This document shows, in pieces, positions 31,400-42,766 of a stretch of 64,000 nt of DNA (position 1 is the stretch's first letter; each line of letters begins with the position of its first letter). The DNA comes from Codonopsis lanceolata (lineage: Eukaryota > Streptophyta > Magnoliopsida > Asterales > Campanulaceae). Below the pieces are notes generated by a model, which did no database searches, had not been told where the DNA came from, and saw only the letters and a list, made by a program, of their open reading frames with translations. The stretch covers positions 92,857,401 through 92,921,400 of the forward strand of contig CM028379.1 in assembly GCA_013146195.2 (NCBI GenBank). The letters run 5' to 3'. Made by a program: the position numbers and the translations under genes.

Positions 31400-32545
31400 G
31401 GTCTATATTTTAGTGTCATTCTATCTGCTTAAAGCATAAGTCATCAAGCAAAAAAAAATCTAAATATGTCAGCACTTGCTTATATTTTAATTTTTTACCT
31501 GTTGAAAACACTATAAGTCAGTTAAAAAAATCTAATCTTCGCGCTTAGTATAAAATATTATTTTGGTAAAACTTTTTTAAACAAAAGAACTGTTCACATG
31601 CATATCATAGAAGATTTTTGTACATGTTTTAAATGTTCTTTGTATACTCATACCTAACTAATAATCTTTTTAATATTTTATACTAGAGAATATTCTTTGT
31701 CTCTCAATCTTTCAGAATTTCTGGGTATTAAATGGATCATCATTTCATCAAGAAATTCAAAATTCAACCTTGCTCTCTAAAACAGTTACAGATATCTCTA
31801 TAAAACGTTTGAATCAAAGATTGAAGAAGACACTTTTTGCAATATTACGTGCTCAAACTTTCATAAATCAAAATTTATCTACAACACTCAAAGAAGACTA
31901 ATTAAAGCTTACATTTAAATCAAGAATTTCAAATCTTTTCTTAAAGAGTTTTTTCTTCAAAACATTATTAGATAGTTTCTTTCATAGTCATTCATTTATA
32001 GTTTATATTTTGAGTGATCTTTGATTCTCTGTTCCTTTATTCTTTTAAATTCTTAAAGGATCATAGATTGTTGCACGAGTTTGATTCTTACTAGATCAAA
32101 CTCTTCAAACACTGATTTTTATTGTAAAATGAACCGTTAGTGATCACTTAACATATATATAATCTTAGTGCACTTCAAAATCCAAGTTTGACCAATTTGA
32201 TAATGGACGTAAAAGTTTTAACATTGTGAACCATTTCAAATATTGTGTTCTGTCTACATGTTGTTTTTACTGTTTACAATACTTAAGTAGCTTTTATTTA
32301 CTTAAGTGTTTAACAGTTACAGTCATGAGTTCTTTACATAATTGATTTTATATATTGTTTTTTAATTCAGTCTTTATACTTAAATGATTAAAAGAAAAAA
32401 AAAACTGTTTACTTGCTGATGTTACATCAGTTGCCGAAAACTTATCTTTTCCGAAGCATCTTTTGAAGGTTTTCAAAATAATCCTTAAATTTTTTAAAAG
32501 TTTATTCACTCTCTTTAGTCTTATTTCGTTGCTAACTGGACTTAC
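31400..32545 (+). repeat. Decayed SIRE-like (Ty1/copia) LTR
   Basis: Right end clear: TTTATTCACTCTCTTTAGTC, TTTCGTTGCTAACTGGACTTAC at 32498-32545, equivalent to the ends at 62780-62830 and 56432. Further matches to the solo LTR at 61765 are the block from GTTAGTGATCACTTA through GTGCACTTCAAAATCCAAG to AATGGACGTAAAAG (about 32135-32215) and ACTTAAGTGTTTAACAG (about 32300). The left limit is uncertain. No internal region is visible on either side. Confidence 0.65.
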
Positions 32546-32777
32546 GGAGCTCTCTCGTACAAAAAATCGTGTGCTTCCATAGATTGTTCTTACTTTTGCC
32601 ATTTGAGTAGCCTACCAAGGAAGGCCGTCATGTCTTGTGCTATTCATGATCCAATTAACTCTCAATCCTCATGTGAAACACACGTACCGAAAGTCAAGAA
32701 TATGTTTATTATAAGACGATCTTATGAATTTTAATTTGTAAGATAGTGTTTTACTTTTTCACAACTCAATCCACTAA

Positions 32778-33513
32778 GAGCATCAGTAATGGGGGAATTC
32801 CTCAAGAATTTTCCATTAAGAATTGACATCTCCCCATTGCAAGCCATTCCCCAACAATTCCTATTTGGGAATTCCTCACCAAAATTCCCAAATAATAATC
32901 AATCGGGCAAGAGAGAGAGAGAGCCGCGAGAGGAGCAAGTGGCGCCACGGCCAAGGCGCTTGGGCGTGAGAGGCTGTGGCCGTGGCCAACATGGGATTTT
33001 GAAATTTTTTTTGATTTTTTTAAAAAGTTGAATTTTTCAACCATTTGAAAATGTCTTTTACCTTTTTTTTTTGAAAATGTAATGTTTTTTATTTAATTTT
33101 AATTATGTAATATTTTTATGTAATTTTAATTATGCAATGTTTGTAGTTAATTTTAATTATTCACGTTTTTATTTATATTGCATATTTGAATATTCAATAT
33201 ATTAATAAAAATTATAAACGAATTCATTTATTTATATTACATATTTGAATATTCAATATATTAATAAAAATTATAAACGAATTAATTTATTTATATTGCA
33301 TATACGTATTAATTAATTTATTTGCAAAGTATAAAAATAAAAAGTAGTGTAAATAAAGTGAATGATGTGGTAGTGAGACCCATGTAAGAATTGTTAAAGA
33401 ATCAAAACCATTGTAGAAGAAAATTCTTAAGAGAGAGAAATTATGAAAATGTATAGTTGGCAGTGGGACCCAATTAAGAATTTATGGAGAAATATGAACG
33501 ATTGTGGATGCCC
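32778..33513. mobile_element. PIF/Harbinger-type non-autonomous element (MITE), 736 bp
   Basis: Ends GAGCATCAGTAATGG and, reversed, GGGCATCCACAATCG, flanked by TAA on both sides (32775-32777 and 33514-33516), the 3-bp target preferred by PIF/Harbinger elements. The subterminal parts are also imperfect inverted repeats. Inside are a GC-rich block (32920-32990) and AT-rich duplicated stretches of about 70 bp (about 33170-33300). No transposase. Confidence 0.65.
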
Positions 33514-33844
33514 TAATAAATAATGTGTCAAATTAGAGGAATCCATTTAAAAAAAAAATGTTCGTAAGATCTTCTTACAAACTTTTTGTCAAAAGATCAA
33601 ATGGAGAAAGTATTCATATCTTGTGATTATTGTGGTGGCTTTAGACTTCTCTCTTTGGTTCCATAAATGTTTGCTATCTTAATTTTTTACTTTTCTTTAA
33701 TCATTATAAACATAAGATTCAAAATCTAAAATCAATTTCTTAAATTACGAAGTCAAACACATCTACTGAAAATCTAAGAACAGTACTCTTCTATTCAATA
33801 TGCATATACACGCACGCACGCATGTGCGCGCGCACACACATATA

Positions 33845-34279
33845 TCTACTATATAATAAAGCTAAGTGGGATAAAAAGCGGTTGAAATTGATTATTTTTA
33901 TTTATATCAAACAGCTGTAATTTATTCTGTCTGGAACATGTGTCCCCCTAAATCAGGACCGTCAAGAAAATTCCTAATCTAATCTAAACTTTTTTTATCT
34001 CATATATAAATCTCATCTAAACTGTTTTTATCTCAACCTAATCTAACCATTTTCTATTCACGTTTTTCTTCCTAAATCTCATCTAAACTGTTTTTATCTT
34101 AACCTAATATAACTGTTTTCTATTCATGTTTTTCTTCCTACGTTTTTATTTCAATCGGCTTTCTTCCATCCTTTTCAGGCTTAGTTTTTTTTAAAACTTT
34201 GTACTCATTCTTTGTTCTTTTTTCCTTCATGTAAAATGGGCTATTAAATCTATTTGATGAAATAGTTATATTCTAGCTT

Positions 34280-34311
<32 letters not shown>

Positions 34312-34761
34312 TATTGATTTATTTGAATACTAACACCGTCCTATTCCGCCTGACACATGTGTCCCCCTGAATCAGGACTGTCAAGAAGATTCCTAATCTA
34401 ATTTAAATTGTTTTTATCTCATATATAAATCTCATCTAAACTGTTTTTATCTAAACCTAATCTAACCGTTTCATATTCACGTTTTTCTTTCTAAATCTCA
34501 TATAAACTTTTTTTTTATCTTAATCTAATCTAACAGTTTCCTATTCACGTTTTTCTTCCTACGTTTTTATTTCAATCGGCTTTCTTCCATCCTTTTCAGG
34601 CTTAGTGTTTTTTTTTTTTTTTTGTTTTTTGTTCTCTTTTTAAACTTTGTACTCATTCTTTCTTCTTTTTTCCTTCATGTAAAATGGGCTATTAAATCTA
34701 TTTGATGGAATAGTCATATTCTAGCTTTATATATGTATATATATGCACACACAATATTTAA

Positions 34762-34801
<40 letters not shown>

Positions 34802-34892
34802 TATTATATTGATTTATTTGAATACTAACACCGTCCTATATTGACATCGTCCCATACTAGCGCCGTGCCATAGGTACGGGGCACATAATCTA

Positions 34893-34893
<1 letters not shown>
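33845..34893 (+). mobile_element. Non-autonomous Helitron, 1049 bp
   Basis: Begins TCTACTATATAATAAAG after an A and ends CTAG before a T (34890-34894), with the expected A^T insertion. A short hairpin lies 10-30 bases before the 3' end (CCGT...ACGG nested with GTGCC...GGCAC, 34863-34884). No helicase. The interior is a tandem duplication of about 0.4 kb: from 33935 and from 34350 the blocks ATGTGTCCCCCT..ATCAGGAC and TTTCAATCGGCTTTCTTCC recur. AT microsatellites are at about 34280-34302, 34761-34796 and, just outside, 34896-34946. Confidence 0.75.
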
Positions 34894-34951
<58 letters not shown>

Positions 34952-35550
34952 CATTTTACAAGTTAAACTTTTTGAAAATAAATCAATATTTGTACCTCTT
35001 TTTATGTCTTGTCATAAATGAAATTATTTTTTAAGGAAAACAAAAGTGAAATGAAATTTCAAGAGCAAAAGAAATCGAGAAATAAATGATTCAATATTTT
35101 CTTGGGAGGAAGGAAGTAAGAGGTATGCCTCTCTTTCTTAGGAGTTATTTCCTTTTTATTTTCTTAGTTTCACTTGAATGATCTATATTTGATGGTAAAA
35201 AACGAATATTTTTTGTAAGACGGAGTTGTGAGAGAGTGAGACTCCATCTTACGAATTAAGATCCGTAAGACGATCTCAGTGGACACTTAGAAATACGAAC
35301 ATTAGTGGTGTTTGTCATGTGCAGAATTGCATGAGTAAAGTTGATATGATTATAACAGTCTTCTTCCAAACATGGCAAACAAATACAAAAAAAGAATAAC
35401 AAATGCAAAAGAGTCTGAGTCTGACTCACCATTCTACTATGCCATTTCCTGGACCCTTTAAGAAATGAAATCCCACACGCTAACAGATTTAATTATACTG
35501 TACAGCTGCTAAGGCACTAGTAAGTTATACTGTACAACACCCATCTTGTT

Positions 35551-35665
35551 TTTTTTTTTTTAAAGTCTATTTTTTTTTTCTAAGGGGAGCATGGGAAGGG
35601 ATCGAACCTGAGACCTCACACATTGTGAAGCCCCATGTCTACCACTGGACCACCCCCTTAGGGGC
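35551..35665 (-). mobile_element. tRNA-derived SINE with 14-bp target duplications
   Basis: Minus strand: pol III A box TGGTCCAGTGG (35652-35642) and B box GGTTCGATCCC (35608-35598), then an A-rich tail (35580-35551). Perfect 14-bp direct repeats ACACCCATCTTGTT flank it (35537-35550 and 35666-35679). Only 115 bp long, it has almost no body beyond the tRNA-like part. Not a tRNA gene: no acceptor stem pairs, and it has a poly-A tail and target duplications. Confidence 0.88.
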
Positions 35666-36396
35666 ACACCCATCTTGTTGAAGATGAGTTTTTGTTGATA
35701 AATTTGTTGCCGTAGCTGGATGTGGGGAATATCTGTGTTCAATAATACTCTTATTAAAAATAAATATTTACCCATGTTCTTATATGAGTCAATTTTTAAG
35801 TAAAATTAAGAGAATAAGTCTCTTATAAGACGGTCTTATAGATTTTAATTTTTAAGATGGAACTCCATTTTTTTATAGTTCAATCCACTAAATACACGGT
35901 AAATCAGAAAAAAAATGATTCATCTTAAAAAAAAAATGATCGTAAAATTGTTTTATTTTAATTTTTGCCAAATCGGATAAGATACAGCTGGGCGGCCAAT
36001 ACTGCCTCTATTAGTAATACTATTATTCAAACCCTTACCTTTTTTCCCTACCAACCTTTTCGTCCTCATCATTTTACACCTAACTAATAGAATAGTCCAT
36101 GTGTTCCTAATCCCTATTAAGCATATTATCTTGCCCAAAATACCATTTGCCCCTCCAGGTCTTCATGGAATCTCATTTTCGTCTCTCAAAGGCAAAGTAC
36201 GTCATCTAAAACCTTATGTTTAAGGATCAACATTCCATCTTTCTTTCAAGCTTAAACATGTAATCAAACAATTACTTTACCCATTACCCCCATATGACAT
36301 GATATATCTTCTTCGTCTTCTTCTTCTTTTTTTCTTTATGACAACTCTAGTGACATAGTTAGCCCCATCATTTAAGTAGTTTCATGGTTAATTGAA

Positions 36397-37122
36397 GCCA
36401 TGATTAGAGCTGTTAAAATAGGTTGGGCTCGTTGGGTTGGTCTGTCTCGTTACCTAAAAAAGTGGGTTGAGTTAGGAAAATATGAACCTATTAGGAGGTG
36501 GGTCAAACGGGTTGAGTCAGCGATGAGTTGTGGGTTGGGGCGAGTTGGGACGGGTTGACCCGCCATATACTAGCTTACAAATAAACAAGTTATAAGTTTG
36601 AAACAATTAGTTTACATCATTTTCGCTTAAAATGTGAGATTATTTTTTATATCTGAAATATTAGTAAATGATTTTGAATTCGTTCAAAAAATGACACTTG
36701 TAGGAATTAAAGATGTCAGAGTAAGATATATTAACTGCAATATTTTAAAAAAGATTATAAGAACATACAAAAAAGTAATGTTAAAATAGTTTCTTACTTC
36801 TATTTTTTCCCTCATTTTATACTATTAATATTAGAGAAAGTTGTTAGAAAACACTATTAAAAATATAATATTAGAAAATATAATTTTTTGATGAATTGTG
36901 ACAATTTTTTGTGTTATTTATGATTATTATTATTATTTTGATTAATCGAAAGAAAAGTTGGTGGGTTGGCCCGCCTAACCCACACCATAATGGGTTGAGT
37001 TGACAATTTTCCGACCCACCACATTTCATGGATTGACCCACCCTATCCCGCCAAATGATGGGTTATAGCAGGTTGCGGGTCAGCCCACCCAGCCAACCCA
37101 TCTTAACAGCTCTATCATGGCC
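36397..37122. mobile_element. hAT-like non-autonomous TIR element
   Basis: Inverted ends share GCCATGAT(T)AGAGCTGTTAA, followed by imperfect GGGTTGG-rich subterminal repeats (36420-36560 and 36955-37100). The AGAGCTGTTAA...GGTTGG form is like many plant hAT MITEs. An 8-bp direct target duplication is not evident because the outer 8 bases are themselves inverted. The interior is AT-rich and non-coding. Confidence 0.6.
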
Positions 37123-37559
37123 AAGCATAACACCGGTTGTTGTCGATGTTAGTAGCTTAATTGGTCATTGACGAGAGACATCAAATTAAACAACCATATA
37201 CCCACAAACTAGTAATGCATCATGTCTCTTTCTTTAGTGTACATGGCTCAAGACTATCTCACTACATACATTGAGAGAGAGAGAGCAAATGAAACGACAT
37301 AACCAACCTACTCTTTCAGTCTTTCCCTCTTTTGATCTCAAAATGACTAATGACAAAACTAATCATTATCATTAAACTTCTTAAATCCTTAGTATCCATG
37401 GACAAGCCAAGATAACAATGTTCTTAAGCTTCCAATCCATATGTTCGTAGGTGAATTTTTGTTCACTCTTTTCTTTCTCAATCAACCTTATGCATCAAAT
37501 ACTAGATGGATGACAATGAAATAAGATATAACATAAAGGTTTTATGTGGAAGGATTTAC

Positions 37560-37623
37560 CCAAATTGAGAAATTATGATAATGATGGATAGCTTAGGGGG
37601 TAAATCATAAGTTGGTGGAGAAA

Positions 37624-37655
<32 letters not shown>

Positions 37656-37945
37656 CAGAGAGAATATTGTATTGGTTTCGGCAATCGGCTTCAACATCCA
37701 CCAGCTTCTCCGCCCCACTATGCTGACATAAATTAAAACCCCTCCACCTCCTCTTCACCCAAACATCTTTCTACTACGAACGAGAAAAGGCTATACAGAT
37801 TTCCTTTTTTATACGAAACCTTTTTGTCAATTTTCGCTTTTCCCTTTCTCCTTAAGGATTAAAGGCGAAAGGAGAAAAGCGACCCTCTCCCTCTCTCCGT
37901 GTTAGATTTCTTCTTCTCTTTCTCTGTTTGCCTGTATTTGCTGTA
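37560..37945 (+). promoter_or_regulatory. Upstream and leader region of the nucleosidase gene
   Basis: A GT/GA microsatellite lies at about 37625-37661, and the last 60 bases before the ATG are strongly pyrimidine-rich (CCCTCTCCCTCTCTCC, TTCTTCTTCTCTTTCTC), as in many plant 5' leaders. I see no convincing TATA box at the right distance. The limits are approximate. Confidence 0.4.
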
Positions 37946-40900
37946 ATGGGGAACCCGCCTCAGTTGAATTGTCACGATGATGTCGCCGATGGGCTTATCG
38001 ACGTCGTTTCACACCCTTCTCTAAAACCCGAAAAGATCATCATTGATACAGATCCTGGCATTGGTTTGTTTCCCTTTGTTTTGTTTTTGTTTTTGTTTTT
38101 TTTTGAATTTTATTTACTTGTTTGCTTTTCTAAAGCTTTATTTTGATCTAATTTTTAATGAATTTTTCTTGGAGAAGCTAAATGTTGAAATCATTGAGGT
38201 TTTTTTTTTATTGTGGGCAGTGATTATAATGTGGGATTATACAAGTTTTGGGGACTTGGAGAAGCACCCAGTTATTTAAAAAACATTAAGAACAAAAAGA
38301 GTAAAAAAGAATAAAGAAATGTCATTGCTTGACTGGTCTGTTCAAACGATTGCTTTCATTATATGTTAAGAATAGGGAGATGGAAAGATCATTGAACTGG
38401 CGATGAAAACAATGAAATATTTTGCCTTGTTTTGAATATTATGTAATTTGAAATATATCAATTTGACAACACCTTGCTATTTTCTGCAACTGATATTTGA
38501 CAACACCTTGCTATTTTCTGCAACTGATATTTGACAACACCTTGCTATTGTCCGCAACTGATTTTTAAAAGGAAACAAATTTGAGCTAAGCTTTAATATG
38601 CGGGAAAGTGTCAAAATATATGAGTGGGTGTTGATCATTTGCAGATGATAGTATGGCAATCTTAATGGCTTTCCAGACTCCCAGTGTGGAGATTTTAGGC
38701 ATGACGACTATATTCGGCAATGTTACTACAAAGGATGCTACTCGCAATGCCTTGCTTCTGGTATGTTTAATCGTCTTATTCTGTGATCCAAGATTTGCAT
38801 GAATTTGAGGTCTCGTCACTCGTGTTTCTGGAACATGTTCTTGATCAATTACGGTTTTTAACGTACAAAAGGATAGTGTGAGATCGCAGGATGTCCAGGT
38901 GTTCCTGTTGCCGAGGGTAGCCCAGTACCTTTAAAGGTAACCACTGCAGCATTCTCATAGTTTAATCTACAAAATATTCGTCCTTTGACTTTAAATGATT
39001 ATTCTGTTTTATTTCTGAAAAGATAACAATGGACTTGAACGGGCCTCTTTTTTTTTGTTTCTTCACTTGGGATCTTTTGCATGTCTTCTTCACGACGCTC
39101 CTGTTTCCATGTTTTCATACTTCAAGGGGGACCTTATACGGTAGAATCTCTGTTCCTGAAAACCTCAATGATAGAGAGGCCAAGAGCTGACCTCCTCAAA
39201 TAGTGAATACCCTATAGAATATATGCACGTTCCCCATCTTACGAGTTATGACAGACAACTTTGGACTGTTACTTGTTGGATGAAGATATGGGCTATCCAT
39301 TCAAACTTTTTAATTATTGCCCTTTCAATGTAGGGTTTCCTAATTTCTAACTTCTTTTTTGTGTTACACAGTGCAGTGCTGCTTCAGATGCAATACCTTT
39401 TACCATTTACCTTGGCTAGAAAGAAGCATGAATACTCAAAAAGTTGGGTTTGCATCCCCACTTTTTCTATCCCTTCAACCCAGTGCTTTGGTGGGATTGA
39501 CATCTTCATTATGTTTGAAGGGCAAGGAGACATAGAACCTAAGAAAAATCACAATAGTTGATACATCATAAGTAAAGAACAACTTAGCATCTTGACTGAT
39601 CCCACAGTAGTTGATACATCATAAGTAAAGCAGGACGGCTTAATTGTTTACCATTAATTTGAATGAGCAAGCTGCAAGGCGAAGGGCTTTTGAGAGAGGA
39701 TATATTAATTTTTTTCTTGGGTTCTGTTTTATTTTCCTCTAATATATCCTTAGCTGTCAAAAAAATTGGCTAAGACAGGCTAAGCTACCCATAAGCTTTT
39801 AACCATTGTACATGCTCATAAGACAGGCTATAGTAAATTTTTCCTGGTCGTTCTGTTTTATTTTCCTTATTATCTTCTTAGCCCTTAAAAGATTATTATA
39901 TTTTTTTTTGTAGAGGAGCTACACTATTTGTGGCTGTTTTACTGCTAAAATGAAGGGGTCATACGTGTATGTGCGCGTGTCTGTTTGATTTTTTTTAGGT
40001 TGCTGGAGCAGCAAATGCAATAATGATCTAAATGTTTGTTTTTAAAAATCAGCTAGAATAAGAATCGGTACAATGACCAAGGAGGATGGTTTTAAGGGTT
40101 GGTTTGTTCGAAACTTTGAATACGTGAAAACAAACATGATAATAGGTTCGCAAGGAGTTGTACGCTTTTTGGTGTGTGCCAAGCGGCTCACGATGTCCCA
40201 TGACAAGTTTTTAGTTTTCTTTTATGAATTCGGACCCGTTTTAGCTTGAGAAGTATACATAGAACGTACTGAAAAACCTTAGGACATCCTATGAGGAGGT
40301 TGAAGATCTAGAAAATGTGTACAAGCTAGACAAGTTAAAAGAGCCTCAACCTAGACTGAACTACCCAAGCTTCCCTGAACACCTCTGTTGTGTACAACCT
40401 CAGAGTCAGAAAATTGTTCCAAAGGATTGAAACACGATAAAAGTGGAGATTAACTTCCAACATCTGCATCCCAATCAGGATTATGGAGAAGCTGAGCGAG
40501 TGAGATGGAATGCAGATGGAACTGATGAATAAGGCCCAACATTTACATCCCTACGATGTTCCAAGCTTGCATATACGATCATTTGGTGCTTAATTAGGCC
40601 AAGAGAACTGCCACAAGCACCATAACACTAAGAGATATTCCAGAAAAAAACAGATTACTACTTCCCGAGTCCTGACAGCCTCCTTTCTCTATTTACTCAT
40701 CTCATGCCTGCCCACCGTTGCTCCCGATGTTTCATCACAGTATGTATTGCATCTTCCACATTTTGTGGATCTAACACTACACGAGGGCCATTTTGGTGAT
40801 AGTGACCACACTCTAGAGTTGATTTCTGGAACAGGAGAATGTAAAATGCTAACTTTCTCAAAGGTTTTTTTGTTTCTATGTTTGCCATGATCGATTTATT

Positions 40901-42766
40901 TGTGCAGTCATGGCATTTTTAATTCTCCATCCATGGCCATGGTACTGGTGTATTCTGGTAGTATCCAACTTATCTTTAGAGTTGGAAAAAATGTATGGAT
41001 GATTCATTGTGGCCTGACACCTCTTTACCACAAATTCCAAGATTTCTCATTCTGGAGTTAAAGGCTCTGTTTATTCGTTTTACTGTTTTTCACTATTGAA
41101 CATTTGAGTTCATTAACATTCGTTCTATTCTTTTCTTATCGTAGCCTAATGCTCTGTCTATTTGTTACAGGGGGAAGAACCACGCGTTGCAGACTTTGTT
41201 CATGGTGCTGATGGACTAGGAAATATATCTCTACCTCCTCCCAAATCCAAGAAAATAGACAAGTCTGCTTCTGAATTTTTGGTTGATAAGGTTTCTGAAT
41301 ATCCTGGTGAAGTATCTATACTTGCACTAGGTCCCCTTACAAACTTGGCTTTGGTAAGTTGCAACATCCTAATCCCACGTGTTGTATTCAAGTTCTTGTT
41401 TGCATAAGTTTTGGTGAAGTGATATATTTATCTACATATCTTGATTTAGGCTGTCAAGAGGGACAAGTCGTTTGCAAAAAATGTGAAAAGAGTGGTCGTC
41501 CTTGGTGGATCTTTCTTTGCTTTGGGGAATGTGAATCCAGCTGCTGAAGCTAATGTACGTGCAACTATTTCTGTATCTCTGTCAGGCCGCCCTCTATATT
41601 ATGAATGATAATTATATGGTTCTCTTTGAGCTGGACTATCTTTTGAGTTTATTTGAACTTTCATCAGCCAGCTCAACTGCTTATGTTCTTAGATAAATTA
41701 TACTCCCCCATTCCCCTTAAAGAATCCTTTCCCTGGTGAGGATATTTGTTTAGGATTATAAGCTCATGGTATGCCTTACCCTCGTATATTATATCAACAA
41801 GTTGAGGGTTTTACTATGTTAACTATGCTCAAGGGTAATCATGTATTTTCCTTTGCAGATCTATGGGGACCCGGAAGCAGCAGATGTCGTCTTCACTTCT
41901 GGGGCAAATATAGTTGTTGTTGGTATTAATATTACAACGCAAGTCAAATTGACAGGTTCTTTTCCCTTATTATATTTCTCAATATCACAAAAAAAATCTT
42001 CCCCACATATTCTAAGAAAGTGGTGTTTGTTTTCTCAAAAGCAACTATTTGTGGCTTCACTTAATTAAAGTAAGACACCTCTGTTATATGCCTTCAGATG
42101 ATGACCTTCAGGAATTGAGGCAGTCTGAAGGAAGACATGCGCAACTTTTGAGTGACATGTGCAAATTTTATCGAGACTGGCATGTGAAATCCGATGGTGT
42201 CTACGGTCTCTATATAATCTTGATATTGCTTAAACTATTTTGATTTATCTGCCATCCGTTTCTTTTAATAATTTTCATTAATATGATGCTTCAATGTTGG
42301 TTATATTCAGGGATTTTCCTTCATGACCCAGTTAGTTTTGTGGCACTAGTTCGACCTGATCTATTTACATACAAGAGGGGGGTCGTGAGGGTCGAGACAC
42401 AGGGCATTTGCGTAGGTCATACACTAATGGACCAAGGATTAAAAACGTAAGTAAGCTGTAATAGTTGATTTTTTTGATCCATTTAGTAGCCTTTTGCGTT
42501 CATGTTTTGTCATTAAAAGAGAAGGAAAAAAGATGACTCAGTGCACGAGGGTCATGCCATTACTGGGCTTGGAAATAGTCTAATATATGCAATCTTACCT
42601 GTGCTAAAGATTGTTTCTCCTTCGTGTTTTTACTAACGGTCATAAACGGTAATACAGATGGAATTCAGACAACCCATGGACGGGACATTCCCCGATTTCA
42701 GTTGCATGGACAGTTAATGTAGAGGAAGTTCTTGCTTACATCAGAAAGCTGTTGATGACACCTTGA
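37946..42766 (+). CDS. URH1: Uridine nucleosidase (inosine/uridine-preferring nucleoside hydrolase), 9 exons, 343 aa
   Basis: Hydrolyses the N-glycosidic bond of uridine to give uracil and ribose in pyrimidine salvage/breakdown; plant homologues are cytosolic. Exons: 37946-38063, 38645-38760, 38877-38936, 41171-41353, 41450-41554, 41859-41955, 42098-42205, 42311-42446, 42658-42766. All introns are GT-AG and the phases join exactly to 344 codons including TGA. The calcium/ribose-binding motif DTDPGIDD is at residues 34-41, split by intron 1. Other family blocks: VADFVHGADGLGN, ILALGPLTNLAL, NVNPAAEANIYGDPEAADVVF, and the loop GIFLHDPVSF with the likely catalytic His. It is closer to Arabidopsis URH1 than URH2. 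Start: ATG 37946; the upstream in-frame TTG 37928 is not needed. Intron 3 is 2.2 kb. It looks intact. Confidence 0.95.
38462..38563 (+). repeat. 34-bp tandem repeat, three copies, in intron 1
   Basis: Three direct copies of a 34-base unit beginning TTTGACAACACCTTGC; the third differs at two or three positions. It lies about 80 bases upstream of the exon 2 acceptor, within intron 1 of the nucleosidase gene. Confidence 0.93.
38937..41170 (+). other. Long intron 3 of the nucleosidase gene
   Basis: 2234 bases against 96-581 for the other introns. No gene or clear transposon inside. A short direct repeat (TTGATACATCATAAGTAAAG, about 39558 and 39612) and several T tracts are present. The size suggests an old insertion that has decayed beyond recognition. 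Confidence 0.6.

Noticed and set aside
35583..35665. tRNA gene on the minus strand
   Set aside because: A and B boxes are present, but there is no acceptor-stem pairing; the A-rich tail and perfect flanking duplications show a SINE.
36397..37122. 8-bp target duplication for the hAT-like element
   Set aside because: The flanking GCCATGAT and ATCATGGC are inverted, not direct, so they were treated as part of the terminal repeats.
37928..37945. Upstream TTG start of the nucleosidase gene
   Set aside because: ATG 37946 is the first plausible start and agrees with the family's N-terminus; non-ATG initiation is not supported.
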